Source: Archaeoglobi archaeon
GTDB taxonomy: Archaea > Halobacteriota > Archaeoglobi > Archaeoglobales > Archaeoglobaceae
Assembly: GCA_029259335.1 (NCBI GenBank)
Contig: JAPDIY010000008.1
Location: 1 to 64,000 of the forward strand
Direction: 5' to 3'
DNA length: 64,000 nucleotides
Under the pieces are notes generated by a model. It searched no databases, was not told where the DNA came from, and saw only the letters and a program-made list of their open reading frames with translations. The position numbers were made by a program, and so were the translations under genes. Position 1 is the first letter of the stretch. The number at the start of each line of letters is the position of its first letter. This document shows positions 57,956 to 64,000 of this stretch, piece by piece.

Positions 57956-58990
57956 CTAAAAGTAATCTTTGGCGCTCTCCAGAGCTTTTGCCACTATTTC
58001 AACAGCACTCTCAACATCTCTGATATCTACTACCTCCACCGGACTATGTATGTACCTTGCCGGAACGCTGACAACTCCTGCAGGAATCCCCTCTTTTGTG
58101 AGATGAATTGCGGTCGCATCTGTAGTTCCCCCCTCAGCAACCTCAAGCTGATAGGGTATGTTGTGTCTCTCTGCAGTTTCTGTAAGCCACTTCAAAACTT
58201 TTGGCGAAGCTATCAAACCCCTACCCGATGCATCAATCACTGTTATCGCCGCCCCGTTACCCAGCTTAACATCCATATGGGCAGACTCGCTACCGGGAAA
58301 GTCTGCTGCAACGCAACTATCAATTGCAATGGCTGCATCTGGCTCTATGGCAAAGGCTGAAGTTCTCGCCCCCTTCAACCCAACTTCCTCCTGAACAGTT
58401 GCGACTGCGTGAATCGTAACATCAGCCTTTGTCCTTTTTACAGCCTCAATCATCACTGCTACTCCAACCCTGTTGTCGAAGGCCTTTCCAGTGAGCCTTC
58501 CATTTGCTAGCTCTACAACTTCTCTGTCCAGAGCAACAGGGGTGCCAACGTTTATTCCCATCTCCAGAACCTCATCCTTGCTGCTCGCCCCTATGTCAAC
58601 AAACATATCTTTAATCTCAACGCTCTTTTTCCTCTCATCATCCTTCATCAGATGCGGTGGTTTGCATCCTATAACGCCGTAAACCTTCTTTTTACCATAG
58701 AGAATAACTCTCTGAGCCAAAGCTATCTGCGAGAACCACCCCCCAATCGGTGCAATCCTGATGAATCCTTTGTCATCTATGTACTTAACAGCAAATCCTA
58801 TCTCGTCCATGTGGGCCGCAATCATGATTTCCGGCTTGCCACCATTTTTCGTGCATATGAGATTCCCCATTGAATCCGTCCTGACTTCATCTGCCCATCC
58901 TTCAAGTTCAGCTTTGACTACTTCTCTAATCTCATCTTCAAATCCGCTCACACCATGAGCATTGCTCAGTTTTGCTATAAGTTCCCTCAA
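57956..58990 (-). CDS. M42-family glutamyl aminopeptidase/endoglucanase
   Basis: IAAHMDEIGFAVKYID, GKAFDNRVGVAVMIEAVKR, ATVQEEVGLKGARTSAFAIEPDAAIAIDSCVA. Confidence 0.94.
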   Translation of the reverse strand: MRELIAKLSNAHGVSGFEDEIREVVKAELEGWADEVRTDSMGNLICTKNGGKPEIMIAAHMDEIGFAVKYIDDKGFIRIAPIGGWFSQIALAQRVILYGKKKVYGVIGCKPPHLMKDDERKKSVEIKDMFVDIGASSKDEVLEMGINVGTPVALDREVVELANGRLTGKAFDNRVGVAVMIEAVKRTKADVTIHAVATVQEEVGLKGARTSAFAIEPDAAIAIDSCVAADFPGSESAHMDVKLGNGAAITVIDASGRGLIASPKVLKWLTETAERHNIPYQLEVAEGGTTDATAIHLTKEGIPAGVVSVPARYIHSPVEVVDIRDVESAVEIVAKALESAKDYF

Positions 58991-58999
58991 ACTATCACC

Positions 59000-59566
59000 T
59001 CATTCAAGCACGGCATGCCTCGCCTCAAGGTCACTTTCAGTGAGATGCTTTCGCATCATTATCTCCGCAACAAGAGCATCGAGGAATGTCATGGTACTCA
59101 ACTCAAACATGGTGCCGAGAGGAGCAAGCTGAGATAAAGCCTCATCCTTCTCCTTCTTTATCTTGGCTTTTATCAGCACAACCACATCCGCCATTTCGGC
59201 GAGGCTTGAATTCCTATTTCCCGTTATCGCCACGAGCTTTGAGCCTATATCCTTCGCCTTCTTACTTATGTTCACAACAGATGTTGTCTCTCCACTGCCT
59301 GAAATGGCAATGAGTGTATCATCCATAGTAATTCTCGGCGTAACGGTTTCTCCAACAACATAAACGGCATAGCCGAGATGCATTAGGCGCATAGCAAACG
59401 CCTTTGCGATGTAACCGCTCCTTCCAGCACCAATGACGAAAATTGCTTTCGATCCGTCAATAAGCTTAATCATCTCCTCGACGTTCTCCAGATTTAGGTG
59501 ACTCTTCAGATTCCTTATGTGTTCTGAAACAACATCGAGAAATCTCAGCAGTGTTTCTCCCACCAT
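59000..59566 (-). CDS. hxlB: 6-phospho-3-hexuloisomerase-like SIS protein
   Basis: KAIFVIGAGRSGYIAKAFAMRLMHLGYAVYVVGETVTPRITMDDTLIAISGSGETTSVVNISKKAKDIGSKLVAITGNRNSSLAEMADVVVLI. Confidence 0.92.
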   Translation of the reverse strand: MVGETLLRFLDVVSEHIRNLKSHLNLENVEEMIKLIDGSKAIFVIGAGRSGYIAKAFAMRLMHLGYAVYVVGETVTPRITMDDTLIAISGSGETTSVVNISKKAKDIGSKLVAITGNRNSSLAEMADVVVLIKAKIKKEKDEALSQLAPLGTMFELSTMTFLDALVAEIMMRKHLTESDLEARHAVLE

Positions 59567-59606
59567 AGGCCTAACATCCCTTTCGTCCTTCTGTTTTTAA
59601 CCCTAA

Positions 59607-60572
59607 CTATACAACAGCCATATCAATTACGACTTCTGCAATGTCTGCGGAATAGCTTGCAATTCTCGAAAGGCTATCAATCATTGATTTGAGATGCAAA
59701 GCCTCCTCCACGTCAGCGGCCAGAACACTGCTGTAGTATCTATTCTCAAGCTCCTCAAATTCGTCAAATTCCTCAAGTACAACTTCTGCAAGCTCTATTT
59801 CGTTTTCAAGGAACGCTACAACTGCGGTGCGAAGCATGTCAAGATCTGCATCAACAAAATCGCAGAGATAGCCGACAGGTTTTCCCAGCTCAAGCAAGCT
59901 CTCTGCCATATTTGCAGCATGATCTGCGACCCTCTCAAGAGCCCTAACGACCGTTCTGTACTCCTGAATTTTCTCAACCGGAATTTCAAGCTCAGAAGCA
60001 ACATCAGCGTGCATATTTGCCAATTTCAACTGCCTCAGCAGTAAAAAGTGCAGTCTGTCAACCTCCCTTTCCCTTGCTATTATGGAGTTGCAGAGGTATC
60101 TATCAAACTTTCTGAGGGCTGCACAGAAATCTGACACCATTCCCACACACGTATTCCCCATTCTCCTCATTATATTTTCTGTCTTCAATCTTGAGTTGTC
60201 CAAAAAAATCTCCATGACAATCTCCTTTCCGGTATCCTCCACAACCTCTGCACCGATGAGTATGTCCGATGCCCTCGAAATGGCTGATCTCTGCTCCTCG
60301 TTATAAATTTTCAGTTTTATGGAATCGATGCCAGCAAGGTAGTAAGATATGATTCTCCGCATAAGCGACTCGTGCCTCAAATCTCTTGAATCGATACTGA
60401 TCGACTTTTTCTTCAAATCGCTTTTTTTCGGATAGATGGTGATGAAGTTCTTTCCGATACTCATTATAACTTCATTTCCAGCTTCAATCCCGTTCTCCTT
60501 CACCCATTTTTTCGGCAGAGTCAGGATGTAGCTACTTTTCCCGCTGAAGAACACCTTTCTACTCTCCAACAT
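59607..60572 (-). CDS. AbrB-domain + PhoU-domain phosphate uptake regulator
   Basis: N-term SYILTLPKKWVKENGIEAGNEVIMSI (AbrB-like); C-term two PhoU-like helical repeats (ALERVADHAANMAESLLELGKP; SLSRIASYSADIAEVVID). Confidence 0.88.
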   Translation of the reverse strand: MLESRKVFFSGKSSYILTLPKKWVKENGIEAGNEVIMSIGKNFITIYPKKSDLKKKSISIDSRDLRHESLMRRIISYYLAGIDSIKLKIYNEEQRSAISRASDILIGAEVVEDTGKEIVMEIFLDNSRLKTENIMRRMGNTCVGMVSDFCAALRKFDRYLCNSIIAREREVDRLHFLLLRQLKLANMHADVASELEIPVEKIQEYRTVVRALERVADHAANMAESLLELGKPVGYLCDFVDADLDMLRTAVVAFLENEIELAEVVLEEFDEFEELENRYYSSVLAADVEEALHLKSMIDSLSRIASYSADIAEVVIDMAVV

Positions 60573-60661
60573 CGGTATATAGTCAAAATGGAGATATATA
60601 TCTTTAACGCTTCCATCAATTGAAATGGAAAAGAATATATACCCAAAATTAAACGCATTTC

Positions 60662-61669
60662 ATGGTTCTGGACATTTTCATTGTTGCAGCGGCTGTAGTT
60701 GGCTTCTATGTTGCGTGGAATATTGGTGCTAACGACGCTGCGAACTCAATGGCAACATCTTACGGCAGTAGAGCTTTGACGCTGAAACAGATTGTTGTTC
60801 TGGCATCTATTCTGGAGTTCTGTGGTGCAGCATTTTTTGGTAAAAAAGTGACACATACCGTGGCGAAGGGAATAGTCCCGATTGAGTTGCTTGATCACCA
60901 CCTGGTTGTTTTTGGAGCCCTTGCAGCCCTTCTTTCAGCAGGATTCTGGATCACTATTTCGACTTACTACCATCTACCTATCTCTACCACCCACTCGATC
61001 GTTGGTGCAATGCTTGGCTTTGGTCTTGCAGCAGTCTCTCAGAACCATTTAACTCTTGACCAGATAAAATGGAACGTTTTGGCAAAGGTCGTTCTTAGCT
61101 GGATTATCTCACCCCTTCTGGGTGCGGCAATAGCTTTTGTGGTTTTCATGCTCATACGTTTTATTCTGCTTAATAGATTTGCAAGTGAAAGCATAGAACA
61201 TGTTTTCAGGTATCTTCAGGTTTTGACTGCTTCCTACATGGCTTTCGCCCATGGAAGCAACGATGTTGCAAACGCCACAGGCCCTATTGCCGCTATAATG
61301 GGATACAGCGGAGAAGTCCCGTTCTGGGTACTGTTTTTTGGCGGTCTGGGCATAGCTATCGGAATTGCAACATGGGGCTACAGAGTCATTGAAACGGTAG
61401 GTAAACAGATTACCGAACTCACATATACAAGGGGCTTTTCAGCCGAGTTTGCAACAGCCACAACGGTTCTGGCCGCATCATCTATTGGTATGCCCGTATC
61501 AACAACACATACTCTTGTTGGCAGCGTTATCGGTGTTGGACTGGCTGGAGGTCTGGCGAGCGTCAATCTGAAAATAGTGCAAAAAATTATATTCTCATGG
61601 ATAGTCACAGTCCCAGTAGCGGCTGCAATGACGATAAGCCTCTACACGCTGATGGTGGTGTTCGTATGA
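60662..61669 (+). CDS. pitA: Inorganic phosphate transporter (PiT family)
   Basis: [24 protein letters not shown]...[14 protein letters not shown]...[19 protein letters not shown]...[15 protein letters not shown]. Confidence 0.95.
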   Translation: MVLDIFIVAAAVVGFYVAWNIGANDAANSMATSYGSRALTLKQIVVLASILEFCGAAFFGKKVTHTVAKGIVPIELLDHHLVVFGALAALLSAGFWITISTYYHLPISTTHSIVGAMLGFGLAAVSQNHLTLDQIKWNVLAKVVLSWIISPLLGAAIAFVVFMLIRFILLNRFASESIEHVFRYLQVLTASYMAFAHGSNDVANATGPIAAIMGYSGEVPFWVLFFGGLGIAIGIATWGYRVIETVGKQITELTYTRGFSAEFATATTVLAASSIGMPVSTTHTLVGSVIGVGLAGGLASVNLKIVQKIIFSWIVTVPVAAAMTISLYTLMVVFV

Positions 61670-62346
61670 AGTTCTTCCGATCTGTGGGGGAAGTCTTTGG
61701 ATATTCCCCATTTCAATCTCTCGCCCAGCACGCCAGAATGTGCGGAAGGGCTGTAGGACTTCTTCAACAACAGTTTGAAGCTTTGAGGAAAGAAAATTTC
61801 GACGAAGTGGAAGAACTAAGAGAGGAGATAGATGAACTCGAACATCATGCAGATCAGATAAAGGAAGAGATTAGAGGGAATGTGACAAAATCTCTGATGC
61901 TTCCGGTTGATCGCCACGATCTTCTTGAATTTCTTAAGGTTCAGGATGATATTATCAACAATTGCGAGCATGTTGGGCACATGGTAACCTTTAGAAAGGT
62001 CAAAGTTCCTGAAGATGTTTGGGATGAGTTCTCAGTCCTGCTATCAAAACTGATGGAAGTAGTCAATCATTACGAAGAGATGGTTGAGAGCATCAGACAG
62101 CTAATTGAAACATCTTTCAGCAAGAGGGAGGTGCAAAGAGCGTTAGAGTACGTACCCGTTATTGAGCAGCTTGAACATGAATGTGACTTAATTCAGATCG
62201 GTTTGCATGCCAAACTTTTCAATCTTGAAGAAGCAAATCCGCTGGATGTTCATTTGATGGTTACTTGGGTCGCCCATCTCGGATATGTCGCAAACGCTGC
62301 TGCAAGAGCATCGGATAGGTTTAGGATTATGGTTCTTGGTCGCTGA
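61666..62346 (+). CDS. DUF47/TIGR00153-family PhoU-like PiT accessory protein
   Basis: ATGA overlap with pit[34 protein letters not shown]...[51 protein letters not shown]. Confidence 0.92.
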   Translation: MKFFRSVGEVFGYSPFQSLAQHARMCGRAVGLLQQQFEALRKENFDEVEELREEIDELEHHADQIKEEIRGNVTKSLMLPVDRHDLLEFLKVQDDIINNCEHVGHMVTFRKVKVPEDVWDEFSVLLSKLMEVVNHYEEMVESIRQLIETSFSKREVQRALEYVPVIEQLEHECDLIQIGLHAKLFNLEEANPLDVHLMVTWVAHLGYVANAAARASDRFRIMVLGR

Positions 62347-63343
62347 AATCCTCTTTTTCGTCGCTGGTATAGTAGTTGTAAATTGCCGTAGCCAGACCGG
62401 CAATCATCGGGGCAATAAAAAAGCCACTTATTCCACCTACAATCCCTCCCCCGATAAACGCGAGCATCAGAATTAGAGGGTGTATTTTTGAAGTGTACCC
62501 CACAAAATGCGGCCTTAGTATCAACTCAGGCAAGATGTAAAGAAAGACAACCCCTGTGGCGAGGAATGTTAACCCCTTTCCAACATCAACAAGAAGAAGG
62601 TAGAGGGAGACAGGAAGTATTATCATCCACTCTGCAAAAATGGGGATGAGAGCGGCGAGAAACATTAGTCCAGAAAGCAAGGGGGCAAAAGGTACGTTGA
62701 AGTATAGGAAAAACGGTAAGCTTGCAAGTCCGATAAGGATTGCCACGACGAAGTTCCCGAACCACAAGGACTCAAAGGTGTAGTCAATTTCCTCTATAAA
62801 TTTTCTGAGTTCTTCTCTGCTTTCAGACGGCACTATACTGGTCGTTCTGTTAACGAATCTTTCCATATCGGCGAGAGAGTAGAAGCAGACTACAATAGAG
62901 ATAAAAAAGTTCAATATCAACAGTGTAGCTCTTTTTGTGATCTCAACCACTGATGGCTGTACTGTGCTCTGAAGTATGGAGAATATGTCTGACGTTATCC
63001 GTTTCACGTACTCCTCTCCTCTTTCCACTCCAAACTTCTTCAGCAAATCGAGCAGTCCAGACTCTATTATCTGGTAATGGGTAATTAGGTATATGGCCTG
63101 ATTCAGCCCCTGAAAGAGACCGTAGAATATCAGAACAGAAATCGGAACGATTACGACTATGGTTGCTAGTGCAGAAGCCTTTATTTTTCCTATCGGCTCT
63201 AACCTCCTTTTTATCGGCTTTGCGACGTAGGCAAAAACGATGCCCATAACTATTCCATCAAGCAGGGGCATGAAAAAGTAGAGGGTGAGGCAAATTATAG
63301 CTACGACTGATATCAGTAGAAGTATAGTCCAGATTTTATTCAT
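62327..63343 (-). CDS. AI-2E-family transporter (PerM-like)
   Basis: LLDGIVMGIVFAYVAKPIKRRLEPIGKIKASALATIVVIVPISVLI...LILMLAFIGGGIVGGISGFFIAPMIAGLATAIYNYY. Confidence 0.9.
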   Translation of the reverse strand: MNKIWTILLLISVVAIICLTLYFFMPLLDGIVMGIVFAYVAKPIKRRLEPIGKIKASALATIVVIVPISVLIFYGLFQGLNQAIYLITHYQIIESGLLDLLKKFGVERGEEYVKRITSDIFSILQSTVQPSVVEITKRATLLILNFFISIVVCFYSLADMERFVNRTTSIVPSESREELRKFIEEIDYTFESLWFGNFVVAILIGLASLPFFLYFNVPFAPLLSGLMFLAALIPIFAEWMIILPVSLYLLLVDVGKGLTFLATGVVFLYILPELILRPHFVGYTSKIHPLILMLAFIGGGIVGGISGFFIAPMIAGLATAIYNYYTSDEKEDFSDQEP

Positions 63344-63347
63344 AGCA

Positions 63348-64000
63348 TTACTTGTTCATTCTCTTTATGTAGCTAACGGTCTTTCGAAAGATGGCGTTGA
63401 GAGTCTGTATTTCGTGCCTTCTAACCTTTGCCCTCCCAAGTATCCTGCGGAATACCACAACAGTCCTTTTTATCCTGTGCTGGGGATACTGAATAATTTC
63501 AAGCATGCTTACGAGATTACTCAGGAGAACTTCAATGTCTCCTGAAGTCGCTGGCTCATCCTCCTTATTTGTATCCTTATCAAACTTTGAAAGGAGTGGA
63601 CGGAGAAAGTAGAGGACTACCGCCGCAGCATGACTGACGTTCATGACGGGATACTCCTCGCTGGTAGGAATTCTCACAAGAATATGACATAAAGCAAGCT
63701 CATCATTGTAGAGGCCATAATCTTCTCTTCCGAAAAGAACAGCAACCTTCTGTGCCCCTTTCACGAGTTCGGGCAACTCTTCGGGAGTTGCTAAGGTTTT
63801 GCGCAGATACTTGTAATCTCCACCCTCAATACCCGTCGTCCCAACCACCACGTTCATCCGATTGAGGAAGTTCTGCAGATTTTCGACAGTCACAGCGTTT
63901 TCGAGCACATCCTTTGCATGTGCCGCTGTATGGTAGCTTTCTTCAGCCACATTGCAGTTGTAGAGGCACAGATTCTCGATTCCATAATTTTTTGCGACTC
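63348..64000 (-). CDS. TrmJ-like SPOUT tRNA 2'-O-methyltransferase, N-terminus truncated by window edge
   Basis: Frame is open past the listed ATG/GTG: ...NYGIENLCLYNCNVAEESYHTAAHAKDVLENA...VVGTTGIEGGDYKY...VAVLFGREDYGLYNDELALCHILVRIPTSEEYPVMNVSHAAAVVLYFL. Confidence 0.9.
   Translation of the reverse strand, partial: VAKNYGIENLCLYNCNVAEESYHTAAHAKDVLENAVTVENLQNFLNRMNVVVGTTGIEGGDYKYLRKTLATPEELPELVKGAQKVAVLFGREDYGLYNDELALCHILVRIPTSEEYPVMNVSHAAAVVLYFLRPLLSKFDKDTNKEDEPATSGDIEVLLSNLVSMLEIIQYPQHRIKRTVVVFRRILGRAKVRRHEIQTLNAIFRKTVSYIKRMNK

Noticed and set aside
1-64000. CRISPR arrays, cas genes, prophage or complete IS elements
   Set aside because: No regularly spaced direct repeats, Cas motifs, phage structural genes or intact transposases recognised on reading both strands.

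Overview
This 64 kb window is gene-dense archaeal chromosome. The gene content (AfpA-type archaeoflavoprotein, DUF401/AF0261-type membrane protein, EndA, Alba, L44e/S27e/L37Ae, GINS, inositol-phosphate osmolyte genes, many acyl-CoA/FAD enzymes) suggests an Archaeoglobales-like hyperthermophilic euryarchaeon; that placement is inferred from family composition, with no database search run. I annotate about 65 protein genes and three tRNAs, including a tRNA-Asp(GTC) with a 46-nt intron and a hand-folded bulge-helix-bulge. I see no rRNA, CRISPR array, intact IS element or prophage. The items most worth following up are: a metallophosphoesterase fused to an LMW-PTP-like domain lacking its catalytic Cys; a stand-alone AEP/PriS-like primase with an antisense-overlapping 32-aa microprotein; an in-frame fusion of an iron-sulfur flavoprotein-like domain to AfpA that keeps an internal ribosome-binding site and ATG; a single in-frame amber codon in the catalytic beta subunit of a proline/sarcosine-dehydrogenase-like complex; a mirror-image convergent duplication of TSUP transporter/DUF1634 pairs; tandem moeA paralogs sharing a 76-nt identical DNA block; a minimal HgdB-like pair with one activase; split di-myo-inositol-phosphate pathway genes; and a degraded toxin-antitoxin region (DUF433/DUF5615/HEPN-like). 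All protein names come from reading motifs by eye and should be confirmed by HMM search.
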